This document shows, in pieces, positions 37,147 to 46,024 of a stretch of DNA of 64,000 nt; the first letter of the stretch is position 1; the number at the start of each line of letters is the position of its first letter. This stretch comes from Pontibacter ramchanderi. GTDB lineage: Bacteria; Bacteroidota; Bacteroidia; Cytophagales; Hymenobacteraceae. The position numbers and the translations under genes were made by a program. The notes below the pieces were generated by a model that was not told the DNA's origin, did not search any database, and saw only the letters and a list, made by a program, of their open reading frames with translations. The stretch is from positions 62,001 to 126,000 of the forward strand of contig NZ_PJMU01000002.1 of NCBI RefSeq assembly GCF_002846395.1, written 5' to 3'.

Positions 37147-37854
37147 ATGGGAAGAGCATTTGAATTTAGAAAAGCCCGTAAGTTTAAGCGTTGGGACAAG
37201 ATGTCGAAGGCCTTTACCCGCCTCGGCAAAGAGATCGTGATGGCGGTGAAGGAAGCCGGCCCAAACCCGGAAACCAACTCCCGACTGCGCACGGCTATCC
37301 AGAACGCCAAAGGCGTGAACATGCCGAAGGACCGCGTGGAAGCGGCCATTAAGCGTGCCTCCTCCAAAGAAGAGAAAGATTACGAAGAAGTAGTATACGA
37401 GGGCTACGGTCCGCACGGCATTGCCATTCTGGTAGAAACCGCTACTGACAACCTGAACCGCACGATTGCCAACATGCGCGTTTATTTCTCGCGTGCAGGT
37501 GGTGCGGTAGGCAAAACCGGCTCTCTGGATTTCATTTTCACCCGCAAAGGTATTTTTAAAATCGCTGCTGAAGGCTTAGACATTGAAGAACTGGAGCTGG
37601 AACTGATCGACGCCGGAGCCGAGGACATTTACGAGCACGAAGGTGAGATCATTGTGGAGACGGCCTTCACCGATTTCGGTGCTATGCAGAAAGCACTGGA
37701 AGAGAAAGGCTTGAACGTGATCAGTGCCGAGTTGCAGCGCGTACCGAATACCCGCACAGAATTGACAGACGAGCAGGCCGAGGAGATCGAAAACCTCATC
37801 GAGAAGATTGAAGAGGATGACGACGTGCAGGCGGTTTACCACAACATGGCATAA
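37147..37854 (+). CDS. YebC/PmpR family protein (TACO1-like)
   Basis: The 235-residue protein opens with MGRAFEFRKARKFKRWDKMSK and continues AFTRLGKEIVMAVKEAG, then NMPKDRVEAAIKRA, all typical of this family. Members bind DNA or ribosomes; recent work on some members links them to rescue of stalled translation, so the transcription-factor label is not certain. An acidic C-terminal end (EEIENLIEKIEEDDDV) is normal here. A -7-like TAAATTTGT lies at 37113, without a TTG at -33. Confidence 0.92.
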   Translation: MGRAFEFRKARKFKRWDKMSKAFTRLGKEIVMAVKEAGPNPETNSRLRTAIQNAKGVNMPKDRVEAAIKRASSKEEKDYEEVVYEGYGPHGIAILVETATDNLNRTIANMRVYFSRAGGAVGKTGSLDFIFTRKGIFKIAAEGLDIEELELELIDAGAEDIYEHEGEIIVETAFTDFGAMQKALEEKGLNVISAELQRVPNTRTELTDEQAEEIENLIEKIEEDDDVQAVYHNMA

Positions 37855-37882
37855 CCCCTCGCTTCGCTTTAAAGTATAGTGG

Positions 37883-37920
37883 AAGGCTGTCTGGCGATGT
37901 TTAGACGGCCTTTCTTTTTT
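37883..37920 (+). terminator. Terminator after yebC
   Basis: An imperfect stem (aaggctgtct / agacggcctt, with one G-T-type mismatch) is followed by tttcttttttg. It precedes the antiporter gene by 18 bp. Confidence 0.7.
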
Positions 37921-37937
37921 GTGAAACCCTACTACCT

Positions 37938-38900
37938 ATGCTGTTATACATACTGTTTATACTAGGTTTCGTACTTCTGATAAAAGGCGCCGATATGCTC
38001 GTGTCAGGCGCTTCGTCTATTGCCAAGCGCTTCAACATTTCCGATATGGTGGTCGGCCTGACGATCGTTTCGTTTGGCACTTCCCTACCTGAATTGATCA
38101 TCAACATTATGTCGAGTGTGCAGGGGCAGTCGGAGTTGGCAATAGGCAATGTGTTTGGTAGCAACGTGGCAAACCTGCTTTTGATCATAGGTATAGCAGC
38201 AATCATCTGTCCGCTTCCTATCAAGCGCAACACCATCCTGACTGAAATTCCTTTTTCGCTTATTGCCACGCTGCTGGTAGGTTTCCTGGCCAATGCGGTC
38301 TTGTTTGGTGATAAAACGTCGCTGTACATAAGCCGTATCGATGGGGCTATTCTGCTGTTCTTCTTTGTGCTTTTTATGGCCTATATCTGGAATATCGCCA
38401 AAACAAACAAAGATGAGGCGATTGAAGAAGAAGACACTCCTATGATGACCATACCCAAATCGGCGCTTTACATTGTGCTGGGGGGCGTAGGCCTATTCCT
38501 GGGCGGTAAGTGGGTAGTAGACGGAGCTGTGAGCATTGCGCAGTCATTCGGCTTGAGCGAGTCATTCATCGGCCTCACAATTGTGGCGATTGGTACCTCG
38601 CTGCCAGAGCTTGTTACTTCGGCAATGGCCGCTTACCGCAAAAACATCGACATTGCGATCGGCAATGTCGTGGGCTCAAACATCTTCAACCTGCTTTGGA
38701 TACTAGGTATAAGCGCCCTTATCAATCCACTGCCTTTTAATGTGGTGAGCAACTCCGACATCATCATGATGATCTTTGCCAGCACCCTGTTGATCATCGT
38801 TATACCTATCGGCAAGAAGAATACAATTGACCGCTGGAACGGTATTCTGTTTCTGGCAATCTATGTGGCCTACATCGTGTTTCTGGTGCAGAGAGGATAA
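37938..38900 (+). CDS. Calcium/sodium antiporter (CaCA family, YrbG-like)
   Basis: The 320-residue membrane protein has about ten hydrophobic segments and two alpha repeats: GTSLPELIIN...AIGNVFGSNVANLLLIIG and GTSLPELVTSAM...AIGNVVGSNIFNLLWILG. These repeats bind and exchange Na+ and Ca2+ in the CaCA family. It sits just after the yebC terminator, with a possible separate promoter that I could not define. The physiological ion is inferred. Confidence 0.92.
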   Translation: MLLYILFILGFVLLIKGADMLVSGASSIAKRFNISDMVVGLTIVSFGTSLPELIINIMSSVQGQSELAIGNVFGSNVANLLLIIGIAAIICPLPIKRNTILTEIPFSLIATLLVGFLANAVLFGDKTSLYISRIDGAILLFFFVLFMAYIWNIAKTNKDEAIEEEDTPMMTIPKSALYIVLGGVGLFLGGKWVVDGAVSIAQSFGLSESFIGLTIVAIGTSLPELVTSAMAAYRKNIDIAIGNVVGSNIFNLLWILGISALINPLPFNVVSNSDIIMMIFASTLLIIVIPIGKKNTIDRWNGILFLAIYVAYIVFLVQRG

Positions 38901-38914
38901 GGAGGTTTGATAAT

Positions 38915-40204
38915 TTAATAATTCCAAGGATACAGCTCCGGCTCCCTGCCACCCCGAACTTTCATGTGCAGTGGGTGCACCGCTTCAGTTTCTTCGAAGT
39001 ACAGAAACGCGTCGTAACGATCCGGTATGATGGTGGGTACGTAGTTGCCGAGATGCTCCGTTTTGGGGTCGTACACCACTCCAATGGCGCGATGTGGAAC
39101 GTGCTGTTGCAGTTCAGGTATAGCTTCTAGGTCCTTGGACAGGATGATCTTATCATCGGTGCTCAATTCGTGCAACATGTGCTCCCAGCTGCCCTGCCGG
39201 GCGGGCGGCATATCCATCTTCTGCATAGGCGCTCCCCAGGAACTGCTCGCAATCACGTTGCCCTGGTAACTGCCAAACCCTACCAGCTTTACCTGCTCAC
39301 GACCGTATCTCTCCCGGGCCAGCTGCCCGATGTTATACATCCCATCGTCAGCCATGTCGGTATACTTTGCATCGCCGATGTGCGTGTTGTGTTCCCAGAC
39401 AATCGCTTTGGCATTGGGGCCATGTAGTTCCAGCAGACGGTCCAGGGTTTCCATCATGTGGGTGTCGCGCACGTTCCATGAGCCTGCCCCTCCCCTGATC
39501 ATGGCCCTGTAATATTTCTCGGCATTCACTGCCACCAGTGCATTCTGGGTCGTGCTGAAGTCGTGCTCGGGATCGTCGGGGTATACGGGGCGGCGCGAAA
39601 CCTGCTCCAGCATCTGCACTACTTCGTCCTGGCAATCGGTGGGCACAAAGGCGGTCGCTTGTGCGTAGTGTTGCGGATCGCGGTGATAGGGTTCGAAGCA
39701 ACGTACTGCCGCGCGTGCTGCCTCTGCCGCCTTGCCGTCGCGCTGCTCCATAAACTTGAGCACCTGCTCCAGCGACTCCCACAAGCTGTACACGTCCAGC
39801 CCATAAAAGCCGACCTTATCGTGTACCTGCCTCAGGTGGTTGAAATCCCGCATCCATTCAATGAGCGCGGCTACCTCCCAGTTGGCCCACATCCAGGTTG
39901 GCCATCGGCGGTATACCTCCAGCACCTCGGCAATTTTGCGACCCGAGTTTTGATACCCCTTTATAAAGCGGTTCACAGCGTAGCATTCCGGCCAGTCGCC
40001 CTCCACGGCTATAAAGCAAAAGCCCTTGTCCTCTACCAAGCGCTTCGAAATGGCTGTGCGCCAGGTATAGTACTCCGATGTTCCGTGCGAGGCCTCGCCC
40101 AGCATCACAACCCGGGCATCGCCGATTTCATCGATCAACACATCCAGGTCCTTCTCTTTCTTGATCGGGCTGAATTTTATGCGTTTGTTTTCCATAGGTA
40201 GCAA
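38915..40204 (-). CDS. Erythromycin esterase-like protein
   Basis: The 429-residue protein has the family motifs VMLGEASHGTSEYY, AVEGDWPECYAVNRFI, FYGLDVYSLW and WEHNTHIGDAKY. The named activity, hydrolysis of the macrolide lactone, was found in a few plasmid enzymes; the chromosomal family members mostly have unknown substrates, so resistance should not be inferred. The Glu and His in GEASHGT match the proposed active site. The start is either the ATG at 40204 or at 40195 (MENKRIK). Confidence 0.85.
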   Translation of the reverse strand: MLPMENKRIKFSPIKKEKDLDVLIDEIGDARVVMLGEASHGTSEYYTWRTAISKRLVEDKGFCFIAVEGDWPECYAVNRFIKGYQNSGRKIAEVLEVYRRWPTWMWANWEVAALIEWMRDFNHLRQVHDKVGFYGLDVYSLWESLEQVLKFMEQRDGKAAEAARAAVRCFEPYHRDPQHYAQATAFVPTDCQDEVVQMLEQVSRRPVYPDDPEHDFSTTQNALVAVNAEKYYRAMIRGGAGSWNVRDTHMMETLDRLLELHGPNAKAIVWEHNTHIGDAKYTDMADDGMYNIGQLARERYGREQVKLVGFGSYQGNVIASSSWGAPMQKMDMPPARQGSWEHMLHELSTDDKIILSKDLEAIPELQQHVPHRAIGVVYDPKTEHLGNYVPTIIPDRYDAFLYFEETEAVHPLHMKVRGGREPELYPWNY

Positions 40205-40279
40205 GAGGCGGTAAAAGTGTATCTAACTCACTCTTAAAATTTTGTGTATTTTACTTCCAATCCGGATTTAATGTTTTGC

Positions 40280-40320
40280 AAAAAAGAAAGCCCGCCGTAC
40301 CATCAGGTGCGGCGGGCTTC
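40280..40320 (-). terminator. Terminator after the DUF4197 gene
   Basis: The stem gaagcccgccg / cggcgggcttt (inner loop caccatcagg-like), read on the minus strand, is followed by ctttcttttttg. It lies 25 bp past the DUF4197 stop. Confidence 0.8.
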
Positions 40321-40344
40321 CCGGAGCCGTAAAGCAGGTATAGC

Positions 40345-41073
40345 CTACGACTGGTTCTGGTTGGCAAAAACCCTGCGCAGCAGCTCCGTGGTACGGGCGA
40401 TCGGGTTCTCGCGTATGTTGGCCTCCTCTTGTGCAATGAGCTGAAAGAGGCCGTCCATGGCTTTTTGTGTCGCGTATTCGTCCAGGTTCGGGTTTACTTT
40501 CTGCACCATCGGGATCTGGTTGTAGCGGGTTACCAGGTCGGTGTAGTAGCGGGTGGCATTTGTCTTCTCCAGCGACTGGCGTATGACAGGCATGAAGGCC
40601 GCCTGCAGTTGCGTGGACGTGGTGCGCTTCAGATATTGGGTGGCTGCGTCTTTGTCGCCTTTCAAAATACCCCAGGCATCCTGAATCGTCATTTGTTTGA
40701 TGGCGCTCACAAAAATAGGCGCGGCACTCTTGGCAGCATCTTCAGCACCACGGTTCAGGGTCATCACAAAACGGTCCACCTCCTTGCCCAGGCCAACCTG
40801 GCGCAGGGTGTTCTCCACACGCTGAACATCAGGCGGGAAAGGGATGCGGATAAGTGAGTTTTTGTAATAGCCGTCGGTTTGCGATGCCTGGCTGGAGCCT
40901 TTGTTGATACCAACTTCGAGGGCCTGCTTGAGGCCAGAGGCAACTTCTTCGCGGGTTACGGCCCCGCCTGTGCCGGCCACCACGCCGTCAACGGTACGCT
41001 GAATGTCGGCCACGGTGCAGGCTGAGGCGCCTAGGGTGAGGGCTACGAGTGAGGAGTACAGTAATTTTTTCAT
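40345..41073 (-). CDS. DUF4197 family lipoprotein
   Basis: The 242-residue protein has a lipoprotein signal (LVALTLGASAC, Cys near residue 19). Family features are EEVASGLKQALEVGINKGS, YYKNSLIRIPFPPDVQRVENTLRQVGLG and MDGLFQLIAQEEANIRENPIARTT. The role is unknown; it is probably anchored in the periplasm or inner side of the outer membrane. It is a single-gene unit closed by a strong terminator. Confidence 0.88.
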   Translation of the reverse strand: MKKLLYSSLVALTLGASACTVADIQRTVDGVVAGTGGAVTREEVASGLKQALEVGINKGSSQASQTDGYYKNSLIRIPFPPDVQRVENTLRQVGLGKEVDRFVMTLNRGAEDAAKSAAPIFVSAIKQMTIQDAWGILKGDKDAATQYLKRTTSTQLQAAFMPVIRQSLEKTNATRYYTDLVTRYNQIPMVQKVNPNLDEYATQKAMDGLFQLIAQEEANIRENPIARTTELLRRVFANQNQS

Positions 41074-41276
41074 AAGCTGTTTAATTTTTGGTCAGGCTAT
41101 ACCTGCGCATCGGGGTAAATTACGGAAAATAAAATTTGCCTTGCGCCAGTTCGCCCGAACATCTTTAACTTGAATGAGTTTTAGAGCATGTTTACTTATC
41201 ATGTTTGCAAGCGCAAAAGTTGAGCAGGAAACATCTTCTTCATCGGCAACGCACAAATCAGACCAAAAATAATTTT

Positions 41277-42536
41277 ATGAAAGCGGTATACGCAGAAATA
41301 ATAACCATAGGCGACGAAATACTCTACGGCCAGATAGTGGACACCAACTCGGCCTGGATGGGAACGGAGCTAACCAAGATAGGGATACGGGTGAAGCAAA
41401 TCACCTCCGTGTCGGACGAGGCCAGCCATATTGTGGAGGCGCTCGACAATGCCAAGACCCGCGCCGACATTATCCTGTTGACAGGCGGGCTCGGCCCTAC
41501 CAAAGACGACCTCACCAAAGATGTGCTGGCCGATTACTTCCACACCGAACTCAAACTCGACGAGCAATCGCTGGCCGATATTACGGAGCTTTTCAAAAAT
41601 CGTGGCTATGGCCTGACCGAGCTGAACAGGCAACAGGCCTTTCTGCCAGCCTCCTGCAAGCCTGTGCGCAACGTGCTGGGTACGGCGCCAGGTATGTGGT
41701 TTGAGGACGGGGGCAAGGTATACGTGTCGATGCCAGGGGTGCCGTTTGAGATGAAGCGCATGATGACCGACATTGTGCTGCCGCAGCTCAAGGCGTTCTT
41801 CAAAACCCCGCACATCATCCACAAAGTCATACAGACGGTAGGTATACCCGAGTCGATGCTCGCCGATACGCTGGACGAATGGGAGACTAACCTGCCGCAG
41901 CATTTGAAACTGGCCTACCTCCCCCACCTCGGCGGTGTGCGGCTGCGCCTGACGGGCACAGGTATAGATGCTGCTAAGCTGGAGCGTGAACTGGAGGCTG
42001 AAGTAAGCAAGCTCGACCAGTTGATACCGAAGTATATTTTTGCCCACGGCGAAGTAGTACTGGAAGAAGCCCTGGGGCAGCTCTTAAAGGAACGCGGCCT
42101 CACCATCGCCGCTGCCGAAAGCTGCACGGGCGGCTACCTGGCGCACCGCATCACGAGCGTGCCTGGCAGCTCGGCCTACTTTATGGGTGGTGTGGTGGCT
42201 TACGACAACAAGGTGAAAATGCAGCTACTGGGCGTGAAGCCTGAAACCCTGCAACAGCATGGCGCCGTGAGCGAAGCCACCGTGCTGGAAATGGCCCAGA
42301 ACGTGCGGCAAAAGCTGGGGACCGATATCGGGGTGGCCACCAGCGGCATCGCAGGCCCCGACGGCGGCACGCCCGATAAGCCCGTTGGCACCATCTGGAT
42401 TGCCTACGCCGACCAGCACGGGGCCAAGGCAAAACTTTTGCAGTACAACAAAAACCGACAGCTCAATATCGAGTATACTGCCTTGGCCGTGCTCAACCTC
42501 GTGCGCCAAAGTTTGAATATAGCGGTTGATGAATAG
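41277..42536 (+). CDS. cinA: CinA-like protein: molybdopterin-binding plus nicotinamide-nucleotide amidase domains
   Basis: The ATG at 41277 (MKAVYAEIITIGDEIL) is the start; the open frame reaches back to 41205, but those residues are not family-like. The N-terminal about 170 residues are the CinA/MoCF domain (ITIGDEILYGQIVDTN, LLTGGLGPTKDDLT), and the C-terminal part is the amidase domain (AAESCTGGYLAHRITSVPGSS, TSGIAGPDGGTPDKPVGT), which deamidates nicotinamide mononucleotide for NAD recycling. The length of 419 residues is typical. Its last 50 bases contain the -33 box of the next gene. Confidence 0.92.
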   Translation: MKAVYAEIITIGDEILYGQIVDTNSAWMGTELTKIGIRVKQITSVSDEASHIVEALDNAKTRADIILLTGGLGPTKDDLTKDVLADYFHTELKLDEQSLADITELFKNRGYGLTELNRQQAFLPASCKPVRNVLGTAPGMWFEDGGKVYVSMPGVPFEMKRMMTDIVLPQLKAFFKTPHIIHKVIQTVGIPESMLADTLDEWETNLPQHLKLAYLPHLGGVRLRLTGTGIDAAKLERELEAEVSKLDQLIPKYIFAHGEVVLEEALGQLLKERGLTIAAAESCTGGYLAHRITSVPGSSAYFMGGVVAYDNKVKMQLLGVKPETLQQHGAVSEATVLEMAQNVRQKLGTDIGVATSGIAGPDGGTPDKPVGTIWIAYADQHGAKAKLLQYNKNRQLNIEYTALAVLNLVRQSLNIAVDE

Positions 42537-42556
42537 GCTAAAATCCTTAACTTTGT
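42526..42556 (+). promoter_or_regulatory. Promoter of the E2 gene (TTG-N19-TAACTTTGT)
   Basis: TTG at 42526-42528 and TAACTTTGT at 42548-42556 are 19 bp apart, a full match to the Bacteroidota vegetative consensus. The -33 box lies inside the end of cinA. The predicted start point is near 42563, leaving a leader of about 90 bases. Confidence 0.8.
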
Positions 42557-42653
42557 TTGCAAATTCGGGTTGTTGGGTATAGCATGGCGTTGCTGTTCTG
42601 TGTCTTAACGACCTATTAAACTGTCCCTTATTAGAACAACGAATAAATAAAAT

Positions 42654-44024
42654 ATGGCACTTGTAGAAATGGTTATGCCCAAAATGGGCGAGAGTATCAT
42701 GGAAGGTACCGTTCTGAAATGGCTCAAAAACGTGGGTGACACCATTGAGCAGGACGAATCGGTGCTGGAAGTAGCTACAGACAAAGTGGACACGGAAGTA
42801 CCTGCCATTCAGGGTGGTGTGCTGAAGGAGATACTGGTACAGGAAGGCGACGTGGTAGCCGTGGGCGCCCCGATTGCCATTATCTCTACCAACGGCGAAG
42901 ACACTGCCGCTCCTGCCCCTGCCGCTACAGAAGCTCCTGCCGCCGCAGCACCAGCCCCACAGGCCGCCGCGCAGCCTGCAGCCGCTTCTTCTGACGGTGC
43001 CGTAACCAAACTCGACCAGCCAGCGTCTGGCCGTTTCTACTCGCCGCTCGTGCTCAACATTGCCCGCGAAGAAGGTATTTCGATGCAGGAACTGGAGTAC
43101 GTACCAGGCACAGGCAAAGAAGGTCGCGTGTCGAAGAAAGACATCCTGACGTACGTGGAGAGCCGCAAAAATGCGCCGCAGCAAGCTGCCGCTCCGCAGG
43201 CCCAACCACAGGCACAAGCTCCTGCCGCAGCGCCTCAGGCCGCTCCAGCGCCAGCTGCACAGCCACAAACGCAGGCTGCCCCTGCCGCTTCCAAACCAGC
43301 TTCTTCTTATAGCGGAAACGTGGAAATCATCGAGATGGACCGCATGCGCAAGATGATTGCCGACCGCATGGTGGACAGCAAGCGCGTATCGCCGCACGTA
43401 ACTTCTTTCGTAGAGGCTGACGTGACCAACATCGTGAACTGGAGAAACAAGTGGAAAGACGTGTACAAGAAGCGCGAAGGCGAGAACCTGACGTTCACAC
43501 CAATCTTCATTGATGCGATTGCCAAGGCGATTAAAGACTTCCCGATGATTAACGTGTCCGTGGACGGGGGCAACATCATCCGTCACAAAGACATTAACAT
43601 CGGTATGGCCGTGGCCCTGCCAAGCGGAAACCTGATTGTGCCGAACATCAAGAACGCCGACCAGCTCAACCTGAACGGCCTGACCAAAAAAGTAAACGAC
43701 CTCGCCAACCGTGGCCGTATCAACAAACTGACGCCAGACGACCTCGCAGGCGGTACGTACACCGTATCGAACGTAGGTTCTTTTGGCAACGTGATGGGCA
43801 CCCCAATCATCATGCAGCCTCAGGTGGCGATTATGGCCGTGGGCGCTATCAAGAAAAAGCCTGCCGTTATCGAGACGCCAGAGGGTGACCTAATTGGTAT
43901 CCGCCACTTCATGTTCCTGTCGCACTCCTACGACCACCGCGTAGTGGACGGCTCGCTGGGTGGCATGTTCGTGCGCCGTGTGGCTGATTACCTTGAGAAC
44001 TGGGATGTAAACCAGTCGATTTAA
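42654..44024 (+). CDS. 2-oxoacid dehydrogenase E2 (dihydrolipoamide acyltransferase)
   Basis: The protein (456 residues) has a lipoyl domain (about 1-80) with the lipoylated Lys in VATDKVDTEV (K44), a peripheral-subunit-binding domain (about 125-165, FYSPLVLNIAREEGIS ... GRVSKKDILTYV), and a catalytic domain with HSYDHRVVDGSLGG near the end. Long Ala/Pro-rich linkers separate the domains. It forms the core of an oxoacid dehydrogenase complex; which substrate (branched-chain, pyruvate or 2-oxoglutarate) cannot be told here, as no E1 or E3 gene is adjacent. Confidence 0.93.
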   Translation: MALVEMVMPKMGESIMEGTVLKWLKNVGDTIEQDESVLEVATDKVDTEVPAIQGGVLKEILVQEGDVVAVGAPIAIISTNGEDTAAPAPAATEAPAAAAPAPQAAAQPAAASSDGAVTKLDQPASGRFYSPLVLNIAREEGISMQELEYVPGTGKEGRVSKKDILTYVESRKNAPQQAAAPQAQPQAQAPAAAPQAAPAPAAQPQTQAAPAASKPASSYSGNVEIIEMDRMRKMIADRMVDSKRVSPHVTSFVEADVTNIVNWRNKWKDVYKKREGENLTFTPIFIDAIAKAIKDFPMINVSVDGGNIIRHKDINIGMAVALPSGNLIVPNIKNADQLNLNGLTKKVNDLANRGRINKLTPDDLAGGTYTVSNVGSFGNVMGTPIIMQPQVAIMAVGAIKKKPAVIETPEGDLIGIRHFMFLSHSYDHRVVDGSLGGMFVRRVADYLENWDVNQSI

Positions 44025-44076
44025 GTTTTGACAAAGGAGTTTTTTGACGAAAGACAAAGGACTTCCGACATAAACA

Positions 44077-44113
44077 GAAAGCCTGCCTCCAGAAATTGGG
44101 GCAGGCTTTTTTG
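44077..44113 (+). terminator. Terminator after the E2 gene
   Basis: The 10-bp stem aaagcctgcc / ggcaggcttt with a 12-base loop is followed by a T-run (tttttt). Confidence 0.85.
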
Positions 44114-44139
44114 TAGGTGTTAGGTAAGGCTGTTAAAAG

Positions 44140-44664
44140 TTAGATGATGATATTCGTGATTACACCCTTTGCGTCATACTCAAAAAGTATTGCATCATCT
44201 GTTGCTGTCCCACTGCTTGTTTTGAAATTTACAAATAGCTGGCCGTCTTCTTTCAGATGATAGGAGTTTGGGAAAATATCTTGGAGGCTACTGATATTAT
44301 CCCCTACCCTAATATGATTTTGACCGTTAAAACTCATGATAACAGAGCCTGAGTTTATATTAATACTGACTAACTTGTCAACATCAAAATAAAAACTTCC
44401 ATGCTTGTAGGTATACAAGTAATAGCTCTTATTATCTTGCTCAGAACGTACATTGTCAATACTTTTAGGTTTTCCTAAAACTGAGGTTAGAGCTGTAGGG
44501 GTATCATTCAATTTAAATATGGAGCTTGTCTCCATGTTAATTTTAATAGCCACTGCTGATGGATCTATTAAATCTGGCAATCTAGAATTCGTTTGGCTTT
44601 GAGCATCACAGCCGTAAATACCTATACAAATGATTACCAGAATTGAGACAACTATTTTTTTCAT
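44140..44664 (-). CDS. Predicted lipoprotein of unknown function
   Basis: From the ATG at 44664 (MKKIVVSILVIICIGIYGC) the protein has a clear lipoprotein signal; the longer frame to 44700 adds a poor extension. The 174-residue product shows no family that I recognise; the mature part looks like mixed beta strands (DNKSYYLYTYKHGSFYFD). The gene and its 5' flank are noticeably richer in A and T than neighbours, which may point to acquisition or to weak selection. Confidence 0.65.
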   Translation of the reverse strand: MKKIVVSILVIICIGIYGCDAQSQTNSRLPDLIDPSAVAIKINMETSSIFKLNDTPTALTSVLGKPKSIDNVRSEQDNKSYYLYTYKHGSFYFDVDKLVSININSGSVIMSFNGQNHIRVGDNISSLQDIFPNSYHLKEDGQLFVNFKTSSGTATDDAILFEYDAKGVITNIII

Positions 44665-44800
44665 AACTATGATTAAATAAGTTTGCAGTGCTGTACACAA
44701 TAATATAGATATTTATATAAAAAAAAATATTCTTAAGTATTTCTACCGTCTTTATTCTTTATAGAAATCAAAAGCTAAGTTCACCTTCATCACCAAAACT

Positions 44801-45316
44801 ATGAGAGTTGCCATCGCCTGGATAGTAGCCGCCGTTTTTCTTTTCGCAGCCGTTTATTTCTACTGGAAAAAGAATGATGCGGAAAGCCGCTTGCGCATCG
44901 CCGACAACAAACTGGCTGAAACGGGTCAGCAACTGGAGCAGGAAGAAGCCGAAACGGATTCACTAGAGGACATGATGCTGCCGCCGGACACGATGAGTGT
45001 AGCTCCTCCAGGTGGTGTGGAGTTTGTGGACGAAATGGGCAGCCTTAGCGAGAGCGACATACAGAAACTGCGAAAAAAAGGCCTGCGCAACCCCGAAGTG
45101 GACCTGATGAACGACCTGAGCCGCAAGCAAGGCCAGCTTATACCTAAAGAGGGCGTAGTAGGTGGCACGATGACCATCCGCGACAGCCGCATCCTGAACG
45201 ACCGCTATGCCATGGCCTATTATGAAGACGGCCATATCGGCGGTTACATGATCTTGCGCTACGAAGTGAACAACGGCAATATTACCTGGAGAGTAGTGGA
45301 TAGCTCTGGTTTGTAG
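44801..45316 (+). CDS. Unknown membrane-anchored protein
   Basis: A single N-terminal membrane helix (AIAWIVAAVFLFAAVYFYW) is followed by a charged, possibly coiled stretch (residues 27-50), a proline-rich linker (about 58-72) and a small C-terminal domain (about 100-171: TMTIRDSRILNDRYAMAYYEDG, GYMILRYEV). I know no family. It would face the periplasm. It lies 51 bp upstream of another unknown gene on the same strand, with which it may be co-transcribed. Confidence 0.7.
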   Translation: MRVAIAWIVAAVFLFAAVYFYWKKNDAESRLRIADNKLAETGQQLEQEEAETDSLEDMMLPPDTMSVAPPGGVEFVDEMGSLSESDIQKLRKKGLRNPEVDLMNDLSRKQGQLIPKEGVVGGTMTIRDSRILNDRYAMAYYEDGHIGGYMILRYEVNNGNITWRVVDSSGL

Positions 45317-45367
45317 CTTTCTGCACGGTATTTGAGTATAGGGAAACAGGTATAAACCCAAAGCACT

Positions 45368-45964
45368 ATGACGTCACTTGCCCTCCTGTTTCCTGTACTC
45401 TTTTCTATGCTGTTTAGTCAGCAGACGAATCTTCAACTTGCTGATGATATCAGAAAAGATGCCCAACTGCTTGCCAACACGTCGGTTTTCATAAGTGATA
45501 ATGCTACGTTAAGCCCTTCCCTGCAGACAGTGGACAGCGACATGCAGTTGTTCCTGGTAACAGCTAGCATTGACCTTTCGCTAAGCAGGTATAGCGCGAA
45601 GCAATTGGGCAAACACCACGTGCAGACGTGGCGTTTCAATGAAGGTAACATCACAGCCATTCACCAGATCGAAACCAGCATCGACCTGGATACAGTTGTC
45701 ACGCAGCGATACCTTGAAAACAGGGCTCCCACGCAACAGCGCATCCAAAACAACTTCCAATTTCGCACCTACGCCGTTTCAACTGCAGATGCACCGATCA
45801 AGCTCTACTACCTTACCGAAGCCGAGCAAGGCTTGCTGGAGTATAAGATAGACGATCGCCACGTGGAACTTGTGTATTCTAAAAAGAAACAAGGCTTAAG
45901 CGACCTGATGCCCAAAGTGAAGGACGAACTGGATCAGTTGGTGGTGATGTTGAGTAAGGAGTAA
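45368..45964 (+). CDS. Unknown protein with N-terminal hydrophobic segment
   Basis: The 198-residue protein begins with a hydrophobic run (SLALLFPVLFSMLFS) that could be a signal peptide, then mixed helices and strands without a family that I can name. It follows the 44801 gene and is closed by a hairpin at 45971-46000, which also ends the convergent valS gene. Confidence 0.65.
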   Translation: MTSLALLFPVLFSMLFSQQTNLQLADDIRKDAQLLANTSVFISDNATLSPSLQTVDSDMQLFLVTASIDLSLSRYSAKQLGKHHVQTWRFNEGNITAIHQIETSIDLDTVVTQRYLENRAPTQQRIQNNFQFRTYAVSTADAPIKLYYLTEAEQGLLEYKIDDRHVELVYSKKKQGLSDLMPKVKDELDQLVVMLSKE

Positions 45965-45970
45965 ACCAAC

Positions 45971-46000
45971 AGCGGCCGTTCTCGTGAGGGAACGGCCGCT
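45971..46000. terminator. Hairpin between convergent 45368 gene and valS
   Basis: A perfect 11-bp GC-rich stem (agcggccgttc / gaacggccgct) with an 8-base loop. It lacks a long T-tract, so it is a weaker terminator than the others or acts on transcript ends. Confidence 0.6.
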
Positions 46001-46024
46001 GCCTTATTTATCAAAGCTTATACC

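Noticed and set aside
38915-40204. Macrolide resistance gene
   Set aside because: The erythromycin-esterase family label does not show that activity; chromosomal homologues are common and mostly uncharacterised.
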